15,194 bases of DNA from Balneolaceae bacterium (GTDB lineage: Bacteria > Bacteroidota > Rhodothermia > Balneolales > Balneolaceae): contig SLGA01000152.1 of assembly GCA_007123985.1 (NCBI GenBank), positions 1-15,194 of the forward strand. Direction: 5' to 3'. A program made the position numbers and the translations under genes. The notes under the pieces were generated by a model. The model saw only the letters and a list, made by a program, of their open reading frames with translations. It was not told where the DNA came from and did not search any database. Positions 7,426 through 15,194 of this stretch are shown here, one piece after another (positions within the stretch are counted from its first letter, which is position 1; each line of letters starts with the position of its first letter).

Positions 7426-7916
7426 TCTTCAAGAATAATCATCATTCCTTCGCGGATGTCGTGCTGCATAGTGTAGCCTGCATTTACTTCTACCACATAT
7501 TTTGCCGGCAGCTCTGATTCAATACTTTCGTGGGAGTAAGGAGGAGTGTTTCTGTGGATTCGTACAATTTCAAAGTCAGAATTTGCAAAAATAATATCGA
7601 GTGAAAGTGGGGTGTTTGCCATCCAGAAACTTCTGGGTTCATCACCATCAAAAATAAAGAGCATGCCCGCATCAGAAGGAAGCGTATGCACATCCATAAG
7701 TCCCTCGCTTCTACTCATATCATCATCGGCCAAAGCAGCACGAATTGTTGAAACGGGCTCTGTTTCCATCTCTCCAAAAGAGACCGTGGTTACGAACTCC
7801 AGCTCACGGGATTCCCTTTCTTGGGTCTGTGAAGGTTCATTAGATTCACCGCAGGATGCGAATAGTATAATGGCTGAAATAAAAAGAGAAATATGCAGGG
7901 TGCGGGAGTAAAACAT
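7422..7916 (-). CDS. DUF192 lipoprotein
   Basis: A 164-residue protein on the opposite strand. Residues 1-21 are a lipoprotein signal peptide (hydrophobic ISLFISAIILFAS) with the lipobox Cys at 22; residues 23-45 are a polar linker. From about 60 the DUF192 domain is clear: RSEGLMDVHTLPSDAGMLFIF, then FWMANTPLSLDIIF, then AKYVVEVNAGY near the end. DUF192 proteins are small, often exported, and of unknown biochemical role. The mature protein is probably anchored in the periplasm-facing or outer membrane. It starts at ATG 7916-7914 with no Shine-Dalgarno, and its stop is TAG, read 7424-7422. It converges on fbp and diverges from rimP. It is the only minus-strand gene here, so it looks like an independent unit placed between two + strand groups. 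Confidence 0.88.
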   Translation of the reverse strand: MFYSRTLHISLFISAIILFASCGESNEPSQTQERESRELEFVTTVSFGEMETEPVSTIRAALADDDMSRSEGLMDVHTLPSDAGMLFIFDGDEPRSFWMANTPLSLDIIFANSDFEIVRIHRNTPPYSHESIESELPAKYVVEVNAGYTMQHDIREGMMIILED

Positions 7917-7978
7917 GCGTAAACGAAATTAAATTTTATTGAAGTTTATAGATTAGAAGACGATTTAAAACATTCGAT

Positions 7979-7992
7979 ATGCCCACAGGCAT
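7979..7992 (+). repeat. Short inverted repeat in the DUF192-rimP intergenic region
   Basis: ATGCC, CACA, GGCAT forms a 5-base-pair stem with a 4-base loop, with CG flanks on both sides that could pair across a 2-base bulge. It has no T-tract on either strand. It lies about 63 bases upstream of the DUF192 start and could be a regulator site or chance. The rest of the 215-base region is AT-rich; I find no tRNA or small ORF in it. Confidence 0.25.
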
Positions 7993-8036
7993 CGGTAAAT
8001 GATACTTTGTTCTGAATGCGGAAACAAGTTCTAAAG

Positions 8037-8068
8037 GTTGTAATTTTTAGCATTTTACGTTATTTTTA
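8037..8068 (+). promoter_or_regulatory. Possible promoter for the rimP-nusA-infB cluster
   Basis: GTTG (8037-8040), a 20-base spacer and TATTTTTA (8061-8068) resemble the TTTG/TAnnTTTG pattern with one mismatch in each box. The spacing is the same as at fbp. It would start transcription near 8074, just before the hairpin at 8078. TAATTTTT at 8041 and TAAATTTT at 7930 are rival partial boxes without a matching -33. Confidence 0.35.
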
Positions 8069-8077
8069 GAAACTGTG

Positions 8078-8109
8078 AAGTGAGCGCCGGAAGGTTCTCA
8101 CTTTTTTTT
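8078..8109 (+). terminator. Intrinsic terminator-like hairpin in the rimP leader
   Basis: AAGTGAG (8078-8084) pairs perfectly with CTCACTT (8097-8103). Inside the stem C8087-C8088 pair with G8093-G8094 around a GGAA tetraloop of the GNRA type. A run of eight Ts follows (8102-8109), the first two of them shared with the stem. The T-tract is only on the + strand side, so the signal acts rightward. No + strand gene ends nearby: fbp stops 650 bases upstream and DUF192 is on the other strand. The hairpin lies 22 bases before the rimP ATG. It may attenuate the cluster or end fbp read-through. Confidence 0.65.
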
Positions 8110-8131
8110 GTACTTGGTACCAGGTAAAACT

Positions 8132-8590
8132 ATGCAGAAGGATATTACAGAAGTTATAAAAGAATTAGCGGATCCCGTTATAAAACAGGAGGATATGTTT
8201 CTTGTTGATGTTGAGGTGAAGCATAAAAAAGTTCCGGAAGTGTGGGTTTTGGTAGATTCTGAAAAAGGTGGCGTGAATGTTGATATCTGTTCAAGCATAA
8301 GCAGAACGGTTGCAAATCTGCTTGAAGATGAAAATGTATTGGGTGGTGCTTACAGATTGAATGTTTCTTCACCGGGTTTGTCAAGGCCGCTGAGTGATAA
8401 AAGGCAATATCCGAAAAATATTGGCAGAACAGCTAAAATCAAGTATAAAATCGATAACGATTACCTTACAGCAGAAGGTGTTATTGATACAGTAGAAAAT
8501 GAAACCATCCGTGTTGTGGATGGGGATAATGGTCCGATTGAAATTGAATTCAGTCAGATTGTTGAGACAAAAATTATTCCGAAAATTTAG
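8132..8590 (+). CDS. rimP: Ribosome maturation factor RimP
   Basis: A 152-residue 30S subunit assembly factor. The N-terminal alpha/beta domain has the early DMFLVDVEVKHKK strand, the DVDI-like segment VNVDICSSISR and the signature YRLNVSSPGLSRPL near residues 77-90. A small SH3-like C-terminal domain follows and ends in FSQIVETKIIPKI. ATG 8132 fits the family length. A TTG at 8108 would extend the frame by eight codons but lies in the terminator T-tract and is unlikely. Upstream is CAGGTAAAA, a weak ribosome binding site. It heads the cluster with nusA 31 bases downstream, the same order as in E. coli and most bacteria. Confidence 0.92.
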   Translation: MQKDITEVIKELADPVIKQEDMFLVDVEVKHKKVPEVWVLVDSEKGGVNVDICSSISRTVANLLEDENVLGGAYRLNVSSPGLSRPLSDKRQYPKNIGRTAKIKYKIDNDYLTAEGVIDTVENETIRVVDGDNGPIEIEFSQIVETKIIPKI

Positions 8591-8621
8591 ATTCTAATTT
8601 TTTTAAACAGGTAAATCTCTG

Positions 8622-9881
8622 ATGCAAAACGATATTTCAAAGCTCATTATTCAGTCCTTTGCGGAAATTGCAAAAGATAAAGGCATTGATAAAGATCTGT
8701 TACTAACAATCCTTGAGGATGTGTTCAGAACAATGATCCGGAAAAAATATGAATCAGACGAATCGTTTGAGGTAATTCTGAATGCTGACAGGGGAGAAAT
8801 TCAGATTCTACATATCCGTGAAGTAGTTCCTGCAGATGAGCTTACAGATCCTGTAACTGAAATTTCTCTTGAGGATGCTCAAAAACACGATCCTGATCTT
8901 GAATTATATGATGAATTCGCCCAGGAAATCTCAATTACAGATTTTGGCCGTCGTGCCGTAACCATGGCGCGGCAACAACTGGCACAGAGAATAAGAGAAA
9001 TTGAAAAGGACAATATATTTGAGGATTACTCAGACCGTGTAGGTGAAATTGTTTTAGGTGATGTATATCAGGTGCGTTCTAACAAAGACATTCTTGTGAA
9101 CCACAACGGTGTGGAACTTTTGTTGCCAAAAAATGAGCAAATTTATAAAGACCGCTACCGAAAAGGTGATACCATCCGTGCGGTTGTGGTAGAGGTGAAA
9201 CGGCATGCGGGCAACCCTACAGTGATCATTTCAAGAACATCTCCGTTGTTTCTTGAGCGTCTTTTTGAAAATGAAATACCTGAAGTGTTTGACGGAATCA
9301 TTGAGCTGAAACGAATTGCCAGAGAACCCGGCGACCGATCAAAAGTGGCCGTTGTGTCTTATGATGAAAGGGTAGATCCCGTTGGAGCGTGTGTTGGAAT
9401 GAAGGGAATTCGAATTCATGCTGTAGTTCGTGAACTTCAGAACGAAAATATTGATGTAATCAATTACAGTGACGACATAATAGAGTTTATAAAACGAGCC
9501 CTTCAGCCTGCAAGAGTTTTGAAAGTGGAGATGACAGAAGATGGTAAGCGCGCCAGTGTGCTGGTACCAGCCGATGAAGTTTCAAAAGCCATTGGAAAAG
9601 GTGGTGTAAATATTCGCCTGGCGTCGAAGCTTGTGGGGTGTGAAATTGACGTGTTCAGAGAGGTTGAAGAAGAAGACGATATTGATATTTCAGAATTTAC
9701 AATAGATTTTGGCGAAGAGACTGTGAATCTGCTGAAAGACATTGGCTGCGACAGCGCTCGCGCAGTTCTTGATCTCGATGAAGAAGAGATCATACGGCGA
9801 ACCGAAGGCAAAATCACAAAAGAACAAGCCGAAAGAATTATCGACATCATTGCATATGAATTTGAGGACGAAGAAGATTGA
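8622..9881 (+). CDS. nusA: Transcription termination/antitermination factor NusA
   Basis: A 419-residue RNA polymerase-binding factor that modulates pausing, intrinsic termination and antitermination. The N-terminal polymerase-binding domain spans roughly 1-135. The S1 domain follows (about 137-203, beginning GEIVLGDVYQV), then KH1 (about 230-280, with GACVGMKGIRI) and KH2 (about 300-350, with AIGKGG at 323-328). A C-terminal acidic linker and helix-hairpin-helix-like segment (about 365-415) resemble one NusA repeat; the two acidic repeats of E. coli NusA are not both present. The start at ATG 8622 has AGG upstream (CAGGTAAATCTCTG), and the stop is TGA. infB follows after 67 bases. If the hairpin at 8078-8109 is an attenuator, NusA could regulate its own cluster. 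Confidence 0.96.
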   Translation: MQNDISKLIIQSFAEIAKDKGIDKDLLLTILEDVFRTMIRKKYESDESFEVILNADRGEIQILHIREVVPADELTDPVTEISLEDAQKHDPDLELYDEFAQEISITDFGRRAVTMARQQLAQRIREIEKDNIFEDYSDRVGEIVLGDVYQVRSNKDILVNHNGVELLLPKNEQIYKDRYRKGDTIRAVVVEVKRHAGNPTVIISRTSPLFLERLFENEIPEVFDGIIELKRIAREPGDRSKVAVVSYDERVDPVGACVGMKGIRIHAVVRELQNENIDVINYSDDIIEFIKRALQPARVLKVEMTEDGKRASVLVPADEVSKAIGKGGVNIRLASKLVGCEIDVFREVEEEDDIDISEFTIDFGEETVNLLKDIGCDSARAVLDLDEEEIIRRTEGKITKEQAERIIDIIAYEFEDEED

Positions 9882-9948
9882 TCGTACCTTATACATTGTG
9901 TTCCCGGCAGTAAATTTTTATTGACATAACAGACGTACAAACGAATAT

Positions 9949-12708
9949 ATGACCAACCAAAAACCGAAAAAACTCTTTAAGGTTGCATCCGAATTTAATG
10001 TTGCCACTCAATCTATTGTAGATACACTGAGTGAGAACGGATTCGAAATTGCCAACCGGCCAAACTCCAAGATTACCCATGAAATGTATGAGGTACTGGA
10101 TGGAGTTTATGGTGATGACAAAGAGAAAAGCAGGGAGCACGAAAAAGCGCGGGAAGAGTACGAATCCAGAAGGAATCAAATTATGTCGAACCGTAACGAG
10201 AGAGTTACGATAGACAATTTTCTTGAACCGATTGATGATCTGCCGGTAGAACCACAGGATATCCCCGAACCCAAAGAAGAAGAGCCTGTCTTAGAGCCTT
10301 TGGAAGAAGAAGTGGTGGTTGAACCCGAGCCTGTTGAGGAAAAAGAAGCAGAACCACCGAAGGCAGAGGAAAAAGAAGCTGAGGTTGAAGTAAAGAAAGC
10401 TCCAGAGCCTGTTGAAGAAGAGGAAGAACCGGTGGCTGAGGAACCTGAAACTGCAGAGGAAGAGGCTGAAGATTCTGACGATTCAGATGATGATGACGAC
10501 ACTGAAGAAGATCTGGAAGATGAGCCGGTAAAAGCCGACTCTGATGAAGAAGACGAAGAGATTGTAAGAGGCAGGGCAAATAAACTTACTGGAACAAAAG
10601 TGCTCGGTAAGGTTGAGTTCTCCAGGGATGTAAAGAAAAAGCGTAAAACGAGAAAACGGCGCAAAGATCGCACGGAAGCTGATGAAACAGCTCCTGCAAA
10701 AGAGAAGCCTAAAGCAAAAACAACGGACACAGCACCTCCTTCCAAAAAACAGAAGAAGAAAAAGTCTAAGCGCAGCAGTAAAGTTGATGAAGAAGATGTT
10801 GAGAAGAAAATGCGCGAAACCATGCAGAAACTCCAGGGAGGAGAGACTGTTGGTAGCAGGCGACAAAAGCGCAGAAGACAGCGTAAAGAGGAGAGGGAAG
10901 AAGAGCGTGCCATGCAGGAGGAGATGGATGAGCTCGAAAATGATGTGCTTGAAGTAGCCGAGTTCATCACCGTAAGTGATCTTGCAGATCTCCTTGAAGT
11001 TAAACCAACCGATGTTATCACAACTTGCATGAACATTGGTATGATGGTTTCCATCAACCAGCGCCTTGATGCCGCCACCATTGAACTTGTGGCATCAGAG
11101 TACGATTTCGACGTTTCTTTTGTGGATGCTGATGAGATGATCGAAGATGAAATTCTACAGGAAGAAGATGATCCTGCTGATTTACGCCCGCGCGCTCCAA
11201 TTATTACAGTGATGGGGCACGTTGATCATGGTAAAACTTCGTTGCTTGATTACATACGTAAAACTAAAGTTGCAGCAGGCGAGGCCGGAGGTATTACCCA
11301 GCACGTAGGTGCATATGAAGTTGTTACCGAATCCGGTAAAAAAATTACATTCCTTGACACTCCTGGTCACGAGGCGTTTACAGCGATGAGAAGCCGTGGA
11401 GCACAGGCAACGGATATAGTAATCCTGGTTGTAGCAGCGGATGATTCTGTGATGCCTCAGACTATCGAAGCAATAAATCATGCGAAAGCTGCCAATGTTT
11501 CTATTGTTGTAGCGATTAATAAGATGGATAAAGAGGGCGCAAATCCCGATAAGATTAAACAGCAATTATCAGAACAAAATGTAATTGTTGAAGATTACGG
11601 AGGTACCAACCAGAGTGCCGAAGTATCTGCACACACTGGACAGGGTATTGATGAACTTCTCGAAAAAGTTCTGATTGAAGCAGAATTGATGGAATTAAAA
11701 GCCAATCCAGATCGTCTCGCACAGGGTATTGTACTCGAATCGAGAGTAGATAAAGGTAAAGGTACTGTAGCGAATGTTCTTGTACAGAACGGTACTCTTA
11801 AAATTGGTGACCCATTTGTGGCGGGATCCGTTTCGGGTAGGGTTCGTGCCATGGAAAATGAACACGGGCAACGCCTTAAGCAAGCAGGACCATCTGTTCC
11901 GGTTCAGTTAACCGGATTTGTTGATTCGCCTCAGGCCGGTGACAAATTGATTGTTCCGAAGGATGAAAAAACAGCCCGCGAAATTGCTAATCAGCGACAG
12001 CAAATAAGGAGAGAGCAGAATCTTAGAAAAGTGAAACATCTTACTCTGGATGATCTCTCAAGAAGAATGGCTCTTGGTGAAGTATCTGAACTGAATATCA
12101 TTATTAAAGCCGATGTGGATGGCTCTATCGAGGCTCTCTCAGGTGCTCTGCAAAAACTGAGCACAGAGGAAGTCTCCGTGAATATTATCCACACGGGTTC
12201 CGGTGCTATTACCGAATCTGATGTGCTTCTCGCATCTGCTTCAGATGCTATTATCATCGGTTTCCAGGTACGGCCAACTGCAAATGCTCGTAAACTTGCC
12301 GAAAATGAGAGCATTGACATCCGATTGTTCAGCGTTATTTACGATGCTGTTGATGAAGTGCACGATGCACTTGAGGGGCTGTTATCACCGGAGATAAAAG
12401 AAGAGATGAAGGGACTTGTATCCGTTCGGGAAGTCTTTAAAGTGTCGAAAGTTGGAACCATTGCCGGTTGTTATGTAACAGAAGGAAAAATCAACCGTAA
12501 CAATCCGCTTCGAATTATTCGAGATGGTGTTGTGATTTACGACGGACAAATCGATTCACTGAAACGCTTTAAAGATGACGTGAAAGAAGTTCAGTCCGGT
12601 TATGAGTGCGGAATCAGCATCAAAAACTTCAACGACATTAAAGTTGGGGATGAATTTGAGAGCTACGAGATTGTAGAGCAAAAGCGCAAACTGGAAGACG
12701 CTCAATAG
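9949..12708 (+). CDS. infB: Translation initiation factor IF-2
   Basis: A 919-residue GTPase that delivers fMet-tRNA to the 30S subunit and promotes 50S joining. Residues 1-50 form an IF2_N-like domain (KLFKVASEFN...). Then come a long acidic segment (about 105-205, Glu/Asp/Pro/Val), a basic segment (about 229-277, Lys/Arg) and another basic patch (304-320). A second IF2_N domain spans about 335-385. The GTPase domain has G1 GHVDHGKT (423-430), GGITQHVGA, G3 DTPGH (470-474), G4 NKMD (524-527) and G5 SAHTG. Domains II, III and the fMet-tRNA-binding C-terminal domain follow. ATG 9949 has no Shine-Dalgarno. The Ser-rich frame on the opposite strand of the acidic region is a shadow of GAA/GAG codons. 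Confidence 0.97.
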   Translation: MTNQKPKKLFKVASEFNVATQSIVDTLSENGFEIANRPNSKITHEMYEVLDGVYGDDKEKSREHEKAREEYESRRNQIMSNRNERVTIDNFLEPIDDLPVEPQDIPEPKEEEPVLEPLEEEVVVEPEPVEEKEAEPPKAEEKEAEVEVKKAPEPVEEEEEPVAEEPETAEEEAEDSDDSDDDDDTEEDLEDEPVKADSDEEDEEIVRGRANKLTGTKVLGKVEFSRDVKKKRKTRKRRKDRTEADETAPAKEKPKAKTTDTAPPSKKQKKKKSKRSSKVDEEDVEKKMRETMQKLQGGETVGSRRQKRRRQRKEEREEERAMQEEMDELENDVLEVAEFITVSDLADLLEVKPTDVITTCMNIGMMVSINQRLDAATIELVASEYDFDVSFVDADEMIEDEILQEEDDPADLRPRAPIITVMGHVDHGKTSLLDYIRKTKVAAGEAGGITQHVGAYEVVTESGKKITFLDTPGHEAFTAMRSRGAQATDIVILVVAADDSVMPQTIEAINHAKAANVSIVVAINKMDKEGANPDKIKQQLSEQNVIVEDYGGTNQSAEVSAHTGQGIDELLEKVLIEAELMELKANPDRLAQGIVLESRVDKGKGTVANVLVQNGTLKIGDPFVAGSVSGRVRAMENEHGQRLKQAGPSVPVQLTGFVDSPQAGDKLIVPKDEKTAREIANQRQQIRREQNLRKVKHLTLDDLSRRMALGEVSELNIIIKADVDGSIEALSGALQKLSTEEVSVNIIHTGSGAITESDVLLASASDAIIIGFQVRPTANARKLAENESIDIRLFSVIYDAVDEVHDALEGLLSPEIKEEMKGLVSVREVFKVSKVGTIAGCYVTEGKINRNNPLRIIRDGVVIYDGQIDSLKRFKDDVKEVQSGYECGISIKNFNDIKVGDEFESYEIVEQKRKLEDAQ

Positions 12709-12749
12709 AGTAACCCTTTGATTGATTTTACACGTAACCAATCCTGATT

Positions 12750-13121
12750 ATGAGTATTCGAACGGAAAAACTGGCATCAGTTATCAAGCAGGATCTTGGT
12801 GAGATACTTCAGCGAGATTATCAACCACAGGGAGCTTTTATAACTGTAACCCAGGTTCGGGTAACCGATGATCTGTCCATTGCCAAAGTCTATTTAAGTG
12901 TTTTTTCACCCGGGAGGGATCCGGAACCTATTTACAAGTACCTTGATGACCATCAAACAGAAATACGCTATCAGCTTGCATCAAGAATTAAAAATCAGGT
13001 TCGCAGAATACCGGAATTAATATTCTTCCAGGACGATACTTCCGAGTACGTGAATAAAATTGAGGGCCTGTTTTCAAAAGCAAAAAAAAGTGATTCCTCA
13101 TCAGACAGCACTGATACTTAA
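12750..13121 (+). CDS. rbfA: 30S ribosome-binding factor RbfA
   Basis: A 123-residue KH-like protein that binds the immature 30S subunit and helps process the 5' end of 16S rRNA. It starts with the typical RTEKLASVIKQDLGEIL helix, continues with VTQVRVTDDLSIAKVYLSVF, and closes the domain with the RRIPELIFFQDDTSEY block. The final 15 or so residues are a Ser/Asp/Lys tail. The length is normal. ATG 12750 follows infB by 41 bases with no Shine-Dalgarno, and truB follows 28 bases later. Confidence 0.94.
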   Translation: MSIRTEKLASVIKQDLGEILQRDYQPQGAFITVTQVRVTDDLSIAKVYLSVFSPGRDPEPIYKYLDDHQTEIRYQLASRIKNQVRRIPELIFFQDDTSEYVNKIEGLFSKAKKSDSSSDSTDT

Positions 13122-13149
13122 TTTCTGAACGTCTGCCTGACCAAATTTC

Positions 13150-13896
13150 ATGGCTAATCCAATTCCATTATCTGAATTACCTGTCCTCCAATCAGATAAT
13201 TTTGAACAGTTTAGTGAAGAAATGTATCAAAAGGGTTCAGTGATTTTAATGGATAAGCCATTAGACTGGAGCAGTTTTGATCTGGTAAAGTTTGCGAGAA
13301 ACCGTTTACCTGTTAAGAAAGTTGGTCATGCGGGTACATTGGATCCACTCGCTACAGGCCTGCTCATTTTATGCACTGGGAAGGCTACGAAGTCGATTTC
13401 ACAGATACAAAATCTGGAGAAAGAGTATGTTGCAACAATAAAGTTCGGTGAATCTACGGCAAGCTATGATGCTGCTATGGAACCGGATAATACCGCACCC
13501 TGGCAACATATAACAGAAAAAGCTGTGCTGGATGTAATCAAAATGAACTTTACGGGTGAAATCGAGCAGAAACCGCCAAAATATTCAGCTTTAAAGGTTG
13601 GTGGCCGTCGAATGTATGATCTGGCAAGAAAAGGCAAAGAGATTGAAATTAATCCTCGACCTGTAGTTATTCGGGAAATTGAAGTTTTAGAAATGATTCT
13701 ACCTGAAATTATCGTGAGAGTGCAGTGTGGAAAAGGTACTTACATCCGTTCGCTTGCGCACGATTTGGGGCTTGCCTTGAATAGTCTTGGTCACCTAACA
13801 GCACTGAGAAGAACGAAGACAGGGCATTTTGATGTTCAGTATGCACTAACACCGGATGTATTTAATAGTTTCATTAAATCAAAACAAGATGGCTGA
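13150..13896 (+). CDS. truB: tRNA pseudouridine-55 synthase
   Basis: A 248-residue enzyme that converts U55 to pseudouridine in the T-loop of tRNAs. The start of the catalytic domain is GSVILMDKPLDWSSFDLV, after a 28-residue leader. The catalytic Asp is D65 in GHAGTLDPLATGLL. KPPKYSALKVGGRRMYDLAR and GKGTYIRSLAHDLG are the other TruB signatures. The protein stops soon after RRTKTGHFDV, so a full C-terminal PUA domain is missing, as in the shorter form of the family. The last 8 bases overlap the preferred ribF start at 13889, suggesting coupled translation. Confidence 0.94.
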   Translation: MANPIPLSELPVLQSDNFEQFSEEMYQKGSVILMDKPLDWSSFDLVKFARNRLPVKKVGHAGTLDPLATGLLILCTGKATKSISQIQNLEKEYVATIKFGESTASYDAAMEPDNTAPWQHITEKAVLDVIKMNFTGEIEQKPPKYSALKVGGRRMYDLARKGKEIEINPRPVVIREIEVLEMILPEIIVRVQCGKGTYIRSLAHDLGLALNSLGHLTALRRTKTGHFDVQYALTPDVFNSFIKSKQDG

Positions 13897-14851
13897 TATA
13901 GTCTATTTAAAAGATGTGAAACGAAGCACTTCAACAGTAGTAACGGTTGGGACATTTGATGGAGTGCATGCCGGCCATAAAGTATTGATCAATACGGTTG
14001 TGAAAACTGCCAAAGAACAAGATGCAAGAAGTGTTATTGTTACATTCGATCCTCACCCGAGGGAAATTATTAACCCCGGTAAATCAGGGATAAAATTGCT
14101 CAGTTCTCTTGAAGAGAGAAGTGAACTGCTTTCGGATCTTGGTGTGGATGTAATGGTGGTAATACCGTTTGACCGCGACTTTTCTCTGCTCTCCTCTGAA
14201 CAATTTGTCAGAGAAATTGTTTGGGAAAAAATTGGAGTATCACACTTCGTAATTGGATATGATCACCACTTCGGCCGCGACAGAGAAGGCACTATCGATA
14301 CGGTTCAAATGCTTGGCAGTGAACTTGGATTTACATCTCATGTTGTTTCTCGGCAGGAAGTTGGCAGCAAAACAGTAAGCAGTACCGCTGTTCGTAAAGC
14401 CATACAGGACGTGGGAGATATGAAACAGGCTGCAAAATTTCTTGAGCGCTACTACATATTAAACGGCACCATAGTGCATGGGGATAAAAGAGGCAAAACG
14501 ATTGGTTATCCTACTGCAAATATTCAGGTCAAAAACTCCAGAAAGATTATCCCCAAAAGAGGTGTTTATGCCGTTTGGGTAAGAGTGGAAAGTGAATATT
14601 TTGCCGGAATGATGAATATCGGAATTCGCCCAACATTTGAAGGAGATACCGAAACTATGGAAGTAAACCTTTTCAACTTTGATCGCGACATTTACGGAAA
14701 GAATATACAGGTACAATTTGTTGAAAGGCTTCGAGATGAGATGTCTTTCGATGGTTTGGAGAGTTTAAGAAAACAACTTTATGCGGACAAGGATCATGCG
14801 CAAAATGTTTTAAAGAACTCATCCCCAAATATTGCAAAACAGGCTAATTAA
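13889..14851 (+). CDS. ribF: Bifunctional riboflavin kinase/FAD synthetase
   Basis: Predicted 320 residues with two activities: riboflavin to FMN, then FMN to FAD. The N-terminal FAD synthetase domain has GTFDGVHAGH (21-30), FDPHPRE, YDHHFGRDREG and SSTAVRKAI. The C-terminal kinase domain has GDKRGKTIGYPTANI, PKRGVYAVWV, NIGIRPTF and the FVERLRDEMSFDGLE end segment. Two starts are possible. ATG 13889 gives the normal family N-terminus and an 8-base overlap with truB. ATG 13856 would add eleven residues and overlap by 41 bases; I prefer 13889. Its position between truB and rpsO is common (B. subtilis truB-ribC-rpsO). Confidence 0.94.
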   Translation: MADIVYLKDVKRSTSTVVTVGTFDGVHAGHKVLINTVVKTAKEQDARSVIVTFDPHPREIINPGKSGIKLLSSLEERSELLSDLGVDVMVVIPFDRDFSLLSSEQFVREIVWEKIGVSHFVIGYDHHFGRDREGTIDTVQMLGSELGFTSHVVSRQEVGSKTVSSTAVRKAIQDVGDMKQAAKFLERYYILNGTIVHGDKRGKTIGYPTANIQVKNSRKIIPKRGVYAVWVRVESEYFAGMMNIGIRPTFEGDTETMEVNLFNFDRDIYGKNIQVQFVERLRDEMSFDGLESLRKQLYADKDHAQNVLKNSSPNIAKQAN

Positions 14852-14904
14852 GCGTATTTTATTTTGCTATATAAGATAAATAGATACAATACTTACTAAC
14901 AATA

Positions 14905-15174
14905 ATGAGCATAACAAAAGAACAAAAGACAGAAATTATTAAGAAACACGGCGGTTCGGCTGAAAATTCCGGCTCCGTTGAAGCGCAAATCGCAATTCTT
15001 ACAGCACGAATTAACGATTTGACTGGTCATTTAGGAGACAACAAAAAAGACCACGCTTCAAGAAGAGGACTTTTAAAAATGGTTGGTAAACGCAGAAGAT
15101 TGTTAAATTACTTGCGTGATAACGACATTATAAAATACCGTGAGCTTATCAAAGAGCTTGGTATAAGAAAATAA
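14905..15174 (+). CDS. rpsO: 30S ribosomal protein S15
   Basis: An 89-residue primary 16S rRNA-binding protein of the 30S platform. The whole protein fits: MSITKEQKTEIIKK, GSVEAQIAILTARINDLTGHL, then DHASRRGLLKMVGKRRRLLNYLR, and the end RELIKELGIRK. ATG 14905 comes 53 bases after ribF in a very AT-rich gap, with no Shine-Dalgarno. S15 represses its own mRNA in several bacteria through leader structures, but I see no strong hairpin in this short gap. pnp commonly follows rpsO elsewhere; only 20 bases remain here. Confidence 0.96.
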   Translation: MSITKEQKTEIIKKHGGSAENSGSVEAQIAILTARINDLTGHLGDNKKDHASRRGLLKMVGKRRRLLNYLRDNDIIKYRELIKELGIRK

Positions 15175-15194
15175 GCATTTCCATTTGGCACGTA

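Noticed and set aside
7546..7911. Plus-strand open frame of 121 codons opposite the DUF192 gene
   Set aside because: The minus-strand frame has a lipoprotein signal and DUF192 motifs; the plus frame is its shadow.
7917..8131. A tRNA-fMet gene in front of rimP as in E. coli (metY)
   Set aside because: No T-loop GTTCGA-type motif, no acceptor stem and no cloverleaf could be found on either strand.
8187..8197. AGGAGG followed by ATG inside rimP, resembling an internal start or second frameshift site
   Set aside because: It lies in conserved rimP coding sequence, is in frame, would remove an essential N-terminal segment, and has no slippery codon plus stop behind it.
9921..9951. TTGACA with AATATA 17 bases downstream, a sigma70-like promoter before infB
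   Set aside because: The -10 would overlap the infB start codon, leaving no leader, and the organism appears to use TTTG/TAnnTTTG promoters.
10176..11081. Long Ser-rich open frame on the minus strand inside infB
   Set aside because: It is the complement of the Glu/Asp/Lys-rich linker codons; no domain, no start context, and infB on the other strand is certain.
14852..14904. AT-rich gap before rpsO as a promoter or S15 autoregulatory leader
   Set aside because: TTATTTTG (14859-14866) misses the -7 consensus by one base and its nearest TTG is too far upstream; no stable hairpin or pseudoknot was visible.

Overview
The window is one stretch of densely packed bacterial chromosome with AT-leaning base composition. 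It carries 13 recognisable protein genes and no RNA gene, mobile element or CRISPR array that I can see. The gene content, the mostly Shine-Dalgarno-free start sites and a promoter of the Bacteroides type (TTTG ... TAnnTTTG) ahead of fbp suggest the Bacteroidota and relatives. A marine Balneolota/Rhodothermota-like organism is my best guess, but it is an inference and not proven by any single gene.

Layout. Region 1 (1-4643, + strand) holds a 5'-truncated ABC exporter half, an RNase Z-type metallo-beta-lactamase protein with a long Arg-rich tail, a second and complete ABC exporter half, and a small tail-anchored DUF883-like protein. The two ABC halves have complementary defects: Asp replaces the catalytic Glu in the first, and LSMGQ replaces LSGGQ in the second. 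They therefore look like the two subunits of one heterodimeric exporter, separated by the RNase Z gene. Region 2 (4648-6360, +) holds prfB, expressed through a textbook +1 programmed frameshift, and coaE, which overlaps it by ATGA. Region 3 (6340-7425, +) holds fbp with its own promoter and an inverted repeat at the predicted transcription start. Region 4 (7422-7916, - strand) holds a DUF192 lipoprotein gene convergent with fbp and overlapping it by 4 bases.

Region 5 (7917-15174, +) is the conserved translation/transcription cluster rimP-nusA-infB-rbfA-truB-ribF-rpsO. It begins after a 215-base divergent intergenic region that contains a hairpin plus T-tract 22 bases before the rimP start. 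Its products mature the 30S subunit (RimP, RbfA), control elongation and termination (NusA), start translation (IF2), modify tRNA U55 (TruB), make FMN/FAD (RibF) and supply ribosomal protein S15. pnp often follows rpsO in other bacteria but would lie beyond the window.

Most of the window is ordinary housekeeping DNA. The points worth a second look are the RNase Z with a His-to-Asp change in its metal motif and an appended disordered tail, the split asymmetric ABC pair, the RF2 frameshift site among genes that mostly lack Shine-Dalgarno sequences, the fbp promoter with its operator-like repeat, and the terminator-like hairpin in the rimP-nusA leader. I found no convincing wholly new multi-gene system.
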